This document shows positions 1-8,540 of a stretch of 64,000 nt of DNA, one piece after another. Where the stretch lies: positions 558,001 through 622,000 of the forward strand of contig CCKK01000002.1 of NCBI GenBank assembly GCA_001048675.1. Reading direction: 5' to 3'. The notes beneath the pieces were generated by a model. It worked only from the letters and a program-made list of their open reading frames with translations, did not search any database and was not told the DNA's origin. The position numbers were made by a program, and so were the translations under genes. Each line of letters starts with the position of its first letter. The stretch's first letter is position 1. Origin of the DNA: Vibrio diabolicus (GTDB lineage Bacteria; Pseudomonadota; Gammaproteobacteria; Enterobacterales; Vibrionaceae).

Positions 1-316
1 TCCAGTCTTCCACACTACCTTCAATCACGGAACCAGGGACATGTACGCCAGCATTGTTTACTAAAATATCCAGTTTACCGAAACGGGTAACAACATCAGA
101 AATCAGTGCTGCGACTTTGTCTGGATCAGAAACATCAATGGAATGCGCAGACACGCGCTGTTTATCAAAGCCCTCAACAGCGTTTGCCAACTGCTCTTCA
201 TTCCAATCGGCAAGAGCGACGTTTGCGCCTTCTTCATACAAACGTTTTGCGATGGCCAAACCAATACCATTGGCAGAACCAGTGACGAGTGCGACTTTAT
301 TTTTTAATCCTCTCAT
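1..316 (-). CDS. SDR-family acetoin/diacetyl reductase (2,3-butanediol dehydrogenase), partial
   Basis: Only the N-terminal ~105 residues are present; the gene runs off the left edge. The translation opens MRGLKNKVALVTGSANGIG, giving the Rossmann TGxxxGIG dinucleotide motif at about residues 13-19, and later shows the NNAG motif typical of classical short-chain dehydrogenases. The start codon overlaps the stop of the acetolactate synthase gene (ATGA), so the two are translationally coupled. Position after acetolactate decarboxylase and synthase genes suggests NAD(H)-dependent reduction of acetoin to 2,3-butanediol (BudC-like). The substrate is inferred from context; the SDR family is clear from sequence. 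Confidence 0.85.
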   Translation of the reverse strand, partial: MRGLKNKVALVTGSANGIGLAIAKRLYEEGANVALADWNEEQLANAVEGFDKQRVSAHSIDVSDPDKVAALISDVVTRFGKLDILVNNAGVHVPGSVIEGSVEDW

Positions 317-2016
317 GCGATTTCTCCTTCGAAACTTACAAAAACGGGATCTTGATTTTTCTCTGTGCGCGGCAACATCAGTTTGTCGTTGTCGCTGTAA
401 TCTACGGGGATAGCCACCACTGCTGGTCCTTCAACGTCCATGGCTTTATTCAATGCCGGTAGCAATTCGTGTTGACTAGTCACTGCGAAGCCTTTCGCGC
501 CAAATGATTCGGCGTACGCCTTGAAATCAATTGGTCCAAATTTCACACCAGAGCAGCGCTGATATTTGTTGATCTCTTGCATTTCTACCATGTTGTAGGC
601 GTTATCAACCCACACAATATGGACGATATTGCAGTTCAGTCTAACCGCGGTTTCTAACTCCATGCTCGATTGCATAAAACCGCCGTCTCCCGATATCGAT
701 ACCACTTTACTACCAGGTTTTAGTAGGCTGGCACCAATGGCCCATGGCAGTGCAACGCCCATCGTTTGTTGGCCGTTAGACACCAGCATTTGGCGAGCTC
801 GAAAACAACTTAAGTAACGAGCGATCCAGATGTGGAAGCTCCCCATATCAAGACATAGCGTGGTATCTGGTGTGATGATAGATTGCATGGCTTTAATCAG
901 TGCCAGTGGATGAAACCCTTGCTTGTTATAGACATTGGGATAGGTCTTGATCACTTGCCGTTGCAGTGCTACCTCTTCCAGTACTGAAAGTGCCGTTGGG
1001 GAAAGGCGAGCATATTCAGAGATATAGCTGCCCATTTTGTCTAATGACTGCGCAATGTTTCCGACGATTTCAACACAAGGCTGATAATTAAGTTGGTATT
1101 CTGCCGGTTCAATATCGAGATGAATCACTGGGTTGCGGTGGCTGTTCCAAAGCTCAGGGTCATACTCTATTGGGCTAAAGCCGATGGTGAGAATTAAATC
1201 GGCATCACGCAGTAAAACATCGCCGGGTTGGTTGTTAAATAAACCAACACGACCAGCAAAGTGGTGATAGTAGTTGATGTCTACCGTTCCGGCGGCTTGG
1301 TAAGTGCCGACAACGGGTAGCTGCGTATTTTGAAGAAATCGGGCGATAGCAGCAGCGTTTTGGCTGCGGCTCGCGTGAAGGCCAAGTAAAACCACACAGC
1401 GCTTTGCTTTACTGATTCGACTGACCGCTTCTTCGATTGCTGCGATGTCTGCGCAACCATGCTGTGTATAAGGCGAGGGGACAATAATGTCCGTTTGGGT
1501 TTGCTCGGATAAAACATCTTGGGGGAGACTCAAAAAGCAAGCCCCAGGACGACCTGACTCTGCGATACGAAATGCGTTCGCCATGATCTCGCTTGCGGCG
1601 TCCACATGCTGCACTTCAGCACTGAACTTGGTTATAGAGCGAAAAATACTGACGGTATCCATGCTCTGGTGTGTTTGTTTTTGCTGGTCAGTTCGTTTCA
1701 CCGCACCACCGATAGCAATCAGCGGATCGCCTTCGGAGTTTGCTGTTGCCACCCCCGTAACTAGGTTTCCACAGCCTGGACCTGACGTAACCATTGTAAC
1801 GCCTGCTTTGCCGGTTAGTCTTCCCATAACGCCGGCCATAAACGCGCCGTTAGCCTCGTGACGTACCGGAATCATTTGGATGTTAGTGTCTTCAATCGCA
1901 TCGAACAGTCGATCGATTTTTGCACCGGGAATACCGAAAATGTACTTAATGCCGAGAGACTCTAGCTGTTGAGCGATCAACTGAGCTCCATTTTTATTTG
2001 AAGGTTTGGATTGCAT
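313..2016 (-). CDS. alsS: Acetolactate synthase, catabolic (AlsS/BudB type)
   Basis: 567 residues, the usual length for the FAD-independent catabolic enzyme. It condenses two pyruvates to acetolactate with thiamine diphosphate. The N-terminal PYR domain contains GIPGAKIDRLFDA and the catalytic glutamate in the VRHEANGAFMAG segment (~residue 53). The C-terminal PP domain has the ThDP/Mg motif GDGGFMQSSMELETAVRLN. There is no regulatory small subunit beside it, which fits the catabolic rather than the biosynthetic ilv enzyme. It lies 29 bp after the decarboxylase gene and overlaps the reductase gene by 4 bp, forming a butanediol operon. Confidence 0.93.
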   Translation of the reverse strand: MQSKPSNKNGAQLIAQQLESLGIKYIFGIPGAKIDRLFDAIEDTNIQMIPVRHEANGAFMAGVMGRLTGKAGVTMVTSGPGCGNLVTGVATANSEGDPLIAIGGAVKRTDQQKQTHQSMDTVSIFRSITKFSAEVQHVDAASEIMANAFRIAESGRPGACFLSLPQDVLSEQTQTDIIVPSPYTQHGCADIAAIEEAVSRISKAKRCVVLLGLHASRSQNAAAIARFLQNTQLPVVGTYQAAGTVDINYYHHFAGRVGLFNNQPGDVLLRDADLILTIGFSPIEYDPELWNSHRNPVIHLDIEPAEYQLNYQPCVEIVGNIAQSLDKMGSYISEYARLSPTALSVLEEVALQRQVIKTYPNVYNKQGFHPLALIKAMQSIITPDTTLCLDMGSFHIWIARYLSCFRARQMLVSNGQQTMGVALPWAIGASLLKPGSKVVSISGDGGFMQSSMELETAVRLNCNIVHIVWVDNAYNMVEMQEINKYQRCSGVKFGPIDFKAYAESFGAKGFAVTSQHELLPALNKAMDVEGPAVVAIPVDYSDNDKLMLPRTEKNQDPVFVSFEGEIA

Positions 2017-2045
2017 TTGTTGTCCTTATTATTTGCCTGACTTTG

Positions 2046-2832
2046 TTACTTTTCCGCCTTTTCTATGGCGGTATTTATATCTTCTGGAGCCAAATTGGCA
2101 CTGAGGAAGTCTGTCGATACCGGGGTATCAATCACTAGCCGCGAGACTTTGCCAATCTGGAGGAACCCTGACGAAATGCTGTAATCCTGGATATGACCAC
2201 CTCCTTGGCGGTCATCGGTAATAAAGTGTTCGTGATAGCCGGGTACATTGATGCCAGTCGTATATTTAGGACTGCGAAAGCCGGCGACCACGCCTTGCTT
2301 ATGCGTGAAGCGGAACGTTGGTTGTTCTTTAACCACTTCAAGCATTGGCCGATAAGGGCGTGTTTGTTTAGGTACGGTGCGAGTACGAACTGAATCGAAA
2401 ACGCCATCAATGCGCACTGCGCAAAATAGGTTATCGCTTGGAACCATGTCGTCTATGAGGCTATGGACTTCATGACGTGACATGCGCGATGTTAGTGGCA
2501 GCTCGATATCAGGACTTAAAAAAAGTCATGACAGCAAAGGGCGTTTTTTGCGCCAGGTCTGCCGGGTTTGCGGAGCCATCCGACTTGAGTTGAAAAACTT
2601 CCTTATCAAAAGCAATCAACTCACCATCCAATTCATTGAACGTACCTAAACCAAAATCCCCATGTTTCAGCAGTTCTTCTATGGTTGTTGAGCCTTCGTA
2701 AACACCAGCGATTAAAGCACTCATTAACGAAGTCTGATAAATCTCACCATCTCCGGTAACGTGATGGTATTCAGAAAATTCTTTCGCTACTTCAAGCGAA
2801 CAAGCACATAGAGGGTTATAAAATCCACGCAT
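2046..2832 (-). pseudogene. budA: Alpha-acetolactate decarboxylase, frameshifted (BudA/AlsD)
   Basis: Two minus-strand frames together make one ~261-residue decarboxylase. The first (2832 to 2509) carries [16 protein letters not shown] and [15 protein letters not shown], ending MTFFKS-stop. The second (to 2046) carries [32 protein letters not shown] with the metal-binding histidines, and a normal C terminus. The switch needs removal of one base near an A7 run (T7 on the coding strand) at 2518-2524. The enzyme converts acetolactate to acetoin and is first in the operon. No other decay is visible, so a sequencing error or very recent mutation is more likely than old inactivation. Confidence 0.85.
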
Positions 2833-2929
2833 GAGTAAGACCAGTTATGCAATGAAGAGTATATTTAGATTGACTTCTACACGGTGCTAAATCCAATATA
2901 AAAAAGATTTATTTTGATATGGAAAATAT

Positions 2930-3811
2930 ATGGAATTTCGCTACCTGAAGTATTTTGTCGCGGTCGCCGAGACTCGTCACTTTACCCGAGCCGCTGAACA
3001 GTTAGGGATTGCGCAACCTCCTTTAAGTCAACAAATCAAAAAGTTAGAGCACGAGCTTGGTGTGGACCTATTTAAGCGCTTGTCTAGAGGGGTAGAACTG
3101 ACCCATGCTGGGCAAGTCTTCTATACGGATGCGGTAAATATTCTTGCTGATGTGGAACGCGCTAAAGCAAAAGCCCGACAGATTGCCCGTGGTGAAAATA
3201 CGCAGGTTAAAATCGGGTTCGCAACGTCAACATCAACCTGCATTAAGGTATTAGAGAGGGTGGGGCGTATTCAAGAGAATGGGGTTCATTTACAGGCGGC
3301 GGAACTGTCAATGCCAGAGCTTGCCGCTCAGTTAAAAAGCAAACAACTTGATCTCGCAATCATGCGGCTACCCTGTTACGCCAGTGAGCCTTTTGAGCAC
3401 AAGGTGTTGTTTAACGACCCTTTTGTCGCGGTTATTCCGGCGGGGCACGAACTGGCAAAATATCCCTGTATCCAGATGAAACAGTTGAGAGGCCATAAAA
3501 TTTTACTGTTTCCACGAGAGACCGGACCTGCATTGTTTGATGGCATGAGCACACTTTTTGCCGACGCAGGAGTAAGGCTCGAACCACAGTTCGCAGCACC
3601 GCAACTTCGTACGACGATTGCCATGGCGCAGGCAGGGCTAGGTATTGCTCTCGTTCCGCGCTCACTGGCTGAACATCTCGATGATTCCGCGACAGTCGCC
3701 GAGATTGATGATATCCCCCTAACCAGTCGTGTTGTCGTTGCTTGGGAGGCATCTAATCTCAATAAGCTGGCGTTAAAAGTAGTCACGAACATCAGTCATG
3801 TTGAGGCTTAA
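2930..3811 (+). CDS. LysR-family transcriptional regulator, probable butanediol operon activator (AlsR-like)
   Basis: 293 residues with a canonical LysR N-terminal helix-turn-helix (FTRAAEQLGIAQPPLSQQIKKLE, about residues 18-40) and a C-terminal effector domain. It is divergent from the acetolactate decarboxylase gene with 97 bp between starts, the typical arrangement for a LysR regulator and its target. AlsR/BudR proteins of this family activate acetoin synthesis in response to acetate or acid pH. The target is inferred from position. Similarity to the BenM/CatM branch is also possible from the same N-terminal signature. Confidence 0.85.
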   Translation: MEFRYLKYFVAVAETRHFTRAAEQLGIAQPPLSQQIKKLEHELGVDLFKRLSRGVELTHAGQVFYTDAVNILADVERAKAKARQIARGENTQVKIGFATSTSTCIKVLERVGRIQENGVHLQAAELSMPELAAQLKSKQLDLAIMRLPCYASEPFEHKVLFNDPFVAVIPAGHELAKYPCIQMKQLRGHKILLFPRETGPALFDGMSTLFADAGVRLEPQFAAPQLRTTIAMAQAGLGIALVPRSLAEHLDDSATVAEIDDIPLTSRVVVAWEASNLNKLALKVVTNISHVEA

Positions 3812-3940
3812 AGATGAGTTATCGAACTGGCTCTGATAGCCCCAGGCAAATGTGATACTCTCCCTCGTTATATGCAAAGCTATGCTTTGGTTGAATAGAC
3901 AAATCTTACTCAACGAATAGAACTTACTGAGGGTGTACCA

Positions 3941-4597
3941 ATGATATACGCTGCGGTCTTTGATATGGACGGGTTGCTGATTGATTCAGAACCTTTGTGG
4001 AAGGAAGCTGAAAAGCAGGTGTTTTCATCAGTTGGCGTCCAAGTGACCGAAGTATTATCAAAGCAGACTGCGACGATGACGACAGGTGAAGTAACAAGGT
4101 TTTGGTATGAACGTAATCCTTGGCAAGAAAAGAGCCTAGAGGAAGTAGAGAATGCTGTTGTGGATAAAGTGGAGGCATTAATAATTGAAAAAGGATGCGA
4201 ATTAGAGGGTGTTACAGAAACACTCAAATTGCTTAAGGAAAAAGGGTTTAAGATAGGGCTGTCTACTAATTCACCTTATCAACTCATTCCCACCATTTTG
4301 AACAAACTCGGTATTGCCAGTTACTTTGACGCGATATCATCGTCAGACGATGTAGAACAGGGCAAGCCAGAGCCAGATGTCTACCTTTCAACAATCAATA
4401 AACTAGGTGTAGATTCAAGTAACTGTATTGCCTTTGAAGACTCTTATTCGGGTATGCTTGCGGCAACACGAGCAAACATAAAAACAGTCGTGATACCTCA
4501 ACCTGATAAGTTCTACCAAGAGTTTAATGAAGCCAGTCTAAAGCTGCAAAAGCTATCAGAGTTTAATGAAAGCCATTTAGTGGATTTAATAGGATAA
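3941..4597 (+). CDS. HAD-superfamily phosphatase (HxpB/YniC-like sugar phosphatase)
   Basis: 218 residues. Motif I is FDMDGLLID with the nucleophile Asp8 and acid/base Asp10. Motif II is LSTNSP. The motif III/IV region is GKPEPDVY and FEDSYSG. The cap lies between motifs I and II (subclass IA). Such enzymes remove phosphate from small phosphosugars such as 2-deoxyglucose-6-P or hexitol phosphates, but substrate cannot be told from sequence. It stands alone, 129 bp after the LysR gene, upstream of a broken-ORF/attC-like segment. Confidence 0.85.
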   Translation: MIYAAVFDMDGLLIDSEPLWKEAEKQVFSSVGVQVTEVLSKQTATMTTGEVTRFWYERNPWQEKSLEEVENAVVDKVEALIIEKGCELEGVTETLKLLKEKGFKIGLSTNSPYQLIPTILNKLGIASYFDAISSSDDVEQGKPEPDVYLSTINKLGVDSSNCIAFEDSYSGMLAATRANIKTVVIPQPDKFYQEFNEASLKLQKLSEFNESHLVDLIG

Positions 4598-4699
4598 AGC
4601 TATTCATTACGATTGGTAATATTTATGACAGATGTCATACTATATGGAGAACTTTGATTAGATATTAATTGCTTATGTGTAGGAGTGGTGAGGGACGAA

Positions 4700-4886
4700 A
4701 TGAAGCTTAATGTCGTTGCATATTTGATCAAAGAAGGCTACGAAGAGGCCGATGTAATCAACCCTAAGAAACAAGAAGAAAGGTGAAGTGCACTTGCCAT
4801 TTTTTCTAAAAGTAAACCTGCGTCATCACAGTAGACGGTTACAAAACATGGGTTTTACGGTTGAACTAGCCAAGATAGATGCATAA
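4700..4886 (+). pseudogene. Small hypothetical ORF, frameshifted, cassette-like
   Basis: ATG at 4700 is preceded by GGAGTGGTGAGGGAC. The frame reads MKLNVVAYLIKEGYEEADVI and then stops at 4786 after KKQEER. The next frame (+1, one surplus base, probably in the A/G-rich stretch 4766-4783) continues GEVHLPFFLKVNLRHHSRRL and ends ELAKIDA-stop at 4886. Joined, the product is ~61 residues and reads as one coherent small basic protein. I do not recognise it. The stop lies 7 bp before the attC-like site, which is where a gene-cassette ORF normally ends. Confidence 0.5.
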
Positions 4887-4892
4887 AAAGAC

Positions 4893-4996
4893 TAACAAAG
4901 CATTTAAGAGGGACTCCCGAGGCTTGTCATTTTTAGGTTTCGTTTTTGGTTTCGGGTTAATGATAGCGTTGTTCACAACTTAGTGCAGCGTTAAAC
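4893..4996 (+). other. attC-like recombination site (Vibrio superintegron repeat remnant)
   Basis: The left end TAACAAAGCATTTAAGAGGG matches, from memory, the left arm of Vibrio cassette attC repeats. The right end TTAGTGCAGCGTTAAAC finishes with a GTTRRRY-type core (GTTAAAC, 4990-4996). The outer arms are imperfectly complementary (TAAC..GC..TAAG against the reverse complement of the right end); the centre is degenerate. The element lies between a small ORF stop and the next gene start, as in an integron array. No integrase gene is in the window. Confidence 0.55.
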
Positions 4997-5010
4997 CGCA
5001 AGGATGATGG

Positions 5011-5766
5011 ATGATTAAAGCGCAAGTATATGATGTATTTTGTGATGAATTGGCTCAAGGTAACCCTTGTGGCGTTGTCGAACTAAATCACTGGCTGAGT
5101 GATTCTGAGTTACTTCAAATCACTCATCAGGTCGCTCAACCTGTCACATCATTTGTGGTTCAGTCTGGCAGTGACTACCACATTCGCTGGTTTAGCCTAG
5201 AAGGAGAGATCAACCTATGCGGACACGGAAGTTTGGGCGCAGGCGCTGCAATCATTTCCAACTATCATCAGAATGAGGTCATTCTAAAAAGCCAATATGG
5301 TCATATTACCGTTACTGAACTGGATGGAATGTATCGGATAGTGATGCCAAGTTGGCAAGCAAAGCCTCATGTAATCCCCTTGGATATTTCAGGCTTCTCA
5401 AATCGCCCCGTAGATGCTTTTACAACGCGTGATTTGGTTGTTGTTCTCGAATCCGAAGATGATGTTGCTCACTATAAGCCTAACTTTGATGAGCTGATTA
5501 AAATTGATGAGTTTCATGCAGTCATCGTGACGGCTCAAAGCTCTGATAGTGGCTATGTGCTGCGTTACTTTGCACCTAAAATCGGTATTTCAGAGGATCT
5601 TGCCACAGGCTCAGCTCAGTGCTCATTGGCACCTTATTGGTTTGAAAAGCTGGGCAAAGAAAAACTGATGGCTCGCCAGCTATCTCGCGCTGGTGGCTAT
5701 TTTGAAGTGGCTCGCGGTTCTGAATCTACTATCGTATTGTCTGCACACGTGAAAAGTCGGACTTGA
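5011..5766 (+). CDS. PhzF-family epimerase/isomerase-like protein
   Basis: 251 residues, slightly shorter than typical members (~260-290). It opens AQVYDVFCDELAQGNPCGVV, a hallmark of the PhzF/DapF-like fold. The catalytic-glutamate region is SLEGEINLCGHGSLGAG (~residues 69-85), and the second-half signature is ISEDLATGSAQCSLAPYWF. Family members catalyse isomerisations such as that in phenazine synthesis, but most are of unknown substrate. The start is 15 bp after the attC-like boundary, so it could be an orphan gene cassette. A terminator follows directly. Confidence 0.85.
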   Translation: MIKAQVYDVFCDELAQGNPCGVVELNHWLSDSELLQITHQVAQPVTSFVVQSGSDYHIRWFSLEGEINLCGHGSLGAGAAIISNYHQNEVILKSQYGHITVTELDGMYRIVMPSWQAKPHVIPLDISGFSNRPVDAFTTRDLVVVLESEDDVAHYKPNFDELIKIDEFHAVIVTAQSSDSGYVLRYFAPKIGISEDLATGSAQCSLAPYWFEKLGKEKLMARQLSRAGGYFEVARGSESTIVLSAHVKSRT

Positions 5767-5774
5767 ATGTAAAC

Positions 5775-5817
5775 GCCTCTAGCTCTTACACAAGATCTAG
5801 AGGCTTCCTATTTTTTA
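5775..5817 (+). terminator. Rho-independent terminator after the PhzF-family gene
   Basis: The 8-bp stem GCCTCTAG (5775-5782) pairs with CTAGAGGC (5797-5804), followed by TTCC and a T6 run. It starts 9 bp after the stop codon. Confidence 0.75.
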
Positions 5818-5836
5818 TTGACTTAAAAGTGCCGAG

Positions 5837-5965
5837 CTAAGATTTTAACCCTGCAGCGGTCATCATGACGCGAAACAGCATTGATACGAACCCCAGAGCT
5901 AGCACACTGGCCGCCCAGATCCCAACCATCCAAGCCCACTGGCGGCACCAATTTTTGATTTTCAT
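5837..5965 (-). CDS. Small membrane peptide of the bd-oxidase operon (DUF2474-like)
   Basis: 42 residues: MKIKNWCRQWAWMVGIW, then a single hydrophobic segment (AASVLALGFVSMLF), then a short tail. It sits 20 bp downstream of the cydB-like gene on the same strand. Small single-span peptides (CydX, CydH/CydY, DUF2474) are common third subunits or accessory peptides of bd-type oxidases. The tryptophan-rich N terminus and the position fit DUF2474. Upstream GAGGAGTGAGT gives a good ribosome-binding site. Function in oxidase assembly or stability is inferred. Confidence 0.75.
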   Translation of the reverse strand: MKIKNWCRQWAWMVGIWAASVLALGFVSMLFRVMMTAAGLKS

Positions 5966-5985
5966 ACTCACTCCTCATTAACTCG

Positions 5986-6993
5986 TTAATGGTACGCTTC
6001 GCCTTCTTTTACTTTTCCGGAGAAGACGTAGTAACTCCAAAAGGTGTAAGCCAGAATTATCGGGATGATGATCACCGCTCCAACGAGCATAAAGCGCTGA
6101 CTGCTTGCAGGAGCCGCTGCTTCCCATATTGATATGCTAGGAGGAATGATATTTGGCCAGATACTGATGCCAAGCCCTGCGAACCCGAGAATCACGATCA
6201 CTAGCGCCATCACGAAAGGGCTGCGCTCTTTACGCTTTTTAACGGAGTCAGCAATCTTCAAACATACCAGTCCAGTAATGACAGGTACGGGCAGTAAGTA
6301 GAACAAATTCGGCAGAGAAAACCATCTTTCCGCAATGGCAGGGTAAGCAAGTGGAGTCCAAGCGCTCACAATGACTAATGCGGAGATCATCGCCAGTAGT
6401 GTTTTGTTAGTGAAGCGGTACATCGTGTTTTGCAGTGCACCTTCCGTCTTCATGATGAGCCATGTGCTACCAAGCAGCGCGTAGGTTGCGACTAAACCGA
6501 AGCCACAAAAGATGGGAAAAGGGCTGAGCCAGTCGAGTTGGCTACCTACGAAAACGCGGTTTTCCACCGCAAAGCCCTGAATTACCGCGCCGACAACGAT
6601 GCCTTGGAAAAACGTGGTTAAAATCGAGCCGACCATAAAAGAGCGGTCCCAGAACCTTAAGTGGTTTTCCAATGCTTTAAAGCGAAACTCAAACGCTACG
6701 CCACGAAAGATCAAAGCAATCAACATCAACGTTAAAGGGATGGTTAGCGCTTCAATAATCACCGCGTAAGCCATGGGAAAAGCGCCAAATAGAGATGCGC
6801 CTCCAAGCACAATCCAAGTTTCGTTGCCGTCCCAAACTGGCGCGACACTGTTGACCATGACGTCTTTTTGTTTTTCATCCTTGATGAATGGCATCAGTAT
6901 TCCAATACCCAAATCAAAGCCATCCATGATGATGTACATCAAAGTGGCAAAAACGATGATCGCGAACCAAATCACGGATAAATCAAAATGCAT
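5986..6993 (-). CDS. cydB: Cytochrome bd-type (cyanide-insensitive) quinol oxidase subunit II
   Basis: A ~335-residue polytopic membrane protein with the CydB signature IIMDGFDLGIGILMPF near the N terminus and VWDGNETWIVLGGASLFGAFP in the first loop. I place the start at the ATG at 6993, with AAGG 8 bp upstream, rather than the GTG five codons earlier, because CydB proteins begin right before the first membrane span. Subunit II structurally supports the haem-bearing subunit I in the plasma membrane and helps reduce O2 to water with quinol. It lies 28 bp after the subunit I gene. Confidence 0.93.
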   Translation of the reverse strand: MHFDLSVIWFAIIVFATLMYIIMDGFDLGIGILMPFIKDEKQKDVMVNSVAPVWDGNETWIVLGGASLFGAFPMAYAVIIEALTIPLTLMLIALIFRGVAFEFRFKALENHLRFWDRSFMVGSILTTFFQGIVVGAVIQGFAVENRVFVGSQLDWLSPFPIFCGFGLVATYALLGSTWLIMKTEGALQNTMYRFTNKTLLAMISALVIVSAWTPLAYPAIAERWFSLPNLFYLLPVPVITGLVCLKIADSVKKRKERSPFVMALVIVILGFAGLGISIWPNIIPPSISIWEAAAPASSQRFMLVGAVIIIPIILAYTFWSYYVFSGKVKEGEAYH

Positions 6994-7021
6994 ATTCTTT
7001 ACCTTCACTTTGTGACAAATT

Positions 7022-8386
7022 CTAGATGCGGCCTGAAACGGTCGTCATGTCGTGCTCATCGTGCTCGATTGCATCGGGGCCTTTCTTGATTTGGTGGATC
7101 ATGTAGTAATACCCAAAACCAAACACCAAACTGTACACAACAAGGAAACACAGCAGGCTGATGCTCATTTGTAGGTCTCCATGTGCGGAAACCGCATCAC
7201 GCGTTTTTTGTACGCCATACACGACCCAAGGTTGCCGACCAACCTCTGTCGTAAACCAGCCAGCGAGTATTGCGATAAGACCAGATGGCCCCATAAATAA
7301 TGAAAACTTGAGGAACCAACGCGAGGTATAGAGCGTGTTCTTTTTTCGTAGCCACATGCTGTATAAGCTTTGAAAAATCATCAGGAGTCCTAGCCCGACC
7401 ATGATTCGAAATGACCAAAAGACGATAGGTGAGTTCGGTCGTTCCTCTTCCGGGAAGTCTTTCAGCGCCGGGATTGGCTCAGTTAAACTGTGGCGTAGGA
7501 TCAAACTTCCTAGAACAGGAATTTCTATGGCATAGTCTGTGCGTTCTTGTTCCATGTTTGGCATGCCGAACAATATCAATGGGGTCGGTTTGCCATCGCT
7601 GTTATCCCAATGTCCTTCGATGGCGGCGATTTTGGCGGGCTGGTGTTCCAAGGTGTTTAGCCCGTGCATATCGCCAATCACGGCTTGGAGTGGCGCAAGG
7701 AACACTAAGATCCCGAGCGACATCGAAAACATGGTTTTTACCGCAGTCGATTGATTGCCTCTCAATAAATGCCAAGCGGCTGACGCGCCTACAAATAGTG
7801 CGGAACTGACGAAAGCCGCGACGCTCATGTGCGCCAAACGATAAGGAAATGAAGGATTGAAAACGATAGCAAACCAGTCGGTTGGCACCACGCGTCCATC
7901 GACAATTTCATAGCCTTGTGGCGTTTGCATCCAACTGTTGGAGGCGAGAATCCAGAACGTCGAAATGATCGTGCCTAACGCCACCATCGAGGTTGCAAAA
8001 AAGTGCAGCTTTTCGCCGACGCGACGCCAACCAAATAGCATCACGCCAAGAAATCCAGCTTCGAGAAAGAAAGCCGTTAACACTTCATAAGTCAGTAATG
8101 GGCCAGTGATAGAACCAGCGAAGTCGGAGAAACCACTCCAGTTGGTGCCGAATTGATAGGCCATGACAAGACCAGATACAACGCCCATTCCAAAGTTAAC
8201 CGCAAAAATTTTCGACCAGAAGTGATAGAGCTTTTGGTAATCGGGATTACGTGTTTTTAGCCATAAACCTTCCAGCACGGCGAGGTAGGTGGCCAAACCT
8301 ATGGTGATAGCGGGGAAAATAATATGAAAGGATACCGTAAAGGCGAACTGTATCCGTGCAAGCATAAATGCGTCGAGGCCAAACAT
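7022..8386 (-). CDS. cydA: Cytochrome bd-type (cyanide-insensitive) quinol oxidase subunit I
   Basis: 454 residues, clearly shorter than E. coli CydA (~522). The Q-loop between spans 5 and 6 is short, which is the CioA pattern. Haem ligands are visible: His21 in the N-terminal FTVSFH and His in PYRLAHMSV. The Q-loop entry region GHWDNSDGKPTPLILFG is present. AAGGAAG precedes the ATG. The subunit oxidises quinol and carries haems b558, b595 and d. It forms an operon with cydB and the 42-residue peptide, divergent from a MocR-type regulator. Confidence 0.93.
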   Translation of the reverse strand: MFGLDAFMLARIQFAFTVSFHIIFPAITIGLATYLAVLEGLWLKTRNPDYQKLYHFWSKIFAVNFGMGVVSGLVMAYQFGTNWSGFSDFAGSITGPLLTYEVLTAFFLEAGFLGVMLFGWRRVGEKLHFFATSMVALGTIISTFWILASNSWMQTPQGYEIVDGRVVPTDWFAIVFNPSFPYRLAHMSVAAFVSSALFVGASAAWHLLRGNQSTAVKTMFSMSLGILVFLAPLQAVIGDMHGLNTLEHQPAKIAAIEGHWDNSDGKPTPLILFGMPNMEQERTDYAIEIPVLGSLILRHSLTEPIPALKDFPEEERPNSPIVFWSFRIMVGLGLLMIFQSLYSMWLRKKNTLYTSRWFLKFSLFMGPSGLIAILAGWFTTEVGRQPWVVYGVQKTRDAVSAHGDLQMSISLLCFLVVYSLVFGFGYYYMIHQIKKGPDAIEHDEHDMTTVSGRI

Positions 8387-8540
8387 TAAACTTCCTTTGA
8401 TCTTTTAAGTTTTATGAGAGAGCTATTTTAAAAGGAGCGGAATGAGGGAAGTAGGTACAGACAGTGACTATAAACCTATAACAGATTAAATATTGAAGTG
8501 TTATTATTTTGAATTCAGCTTTATGGAGGGGGATTCGCGT

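Larger units (their letters stand above)
4598..5010 (+). other. Gap of ~410 bp holding a broken small ORF and an attC-like site
   Basis: No intact gene longer than 30 codons. The gap contains a frameshifted ~60-residue ORF (4700-4886), directly followed by an integron attC-like sequence (4893-4996), then the ribosome-binding site AAGGATGATGG of the PhzF gene. The first ~100 bp (4598-4699) are AT-rich with no recognisable feature. Confidence 0.6.

Noticed and set aside
5011..5766. PhzF gene as part of a phenazine cluster
   Set aside because: No other phenazine genes nearby; the family is broad and mostly unrelated to phenazines.
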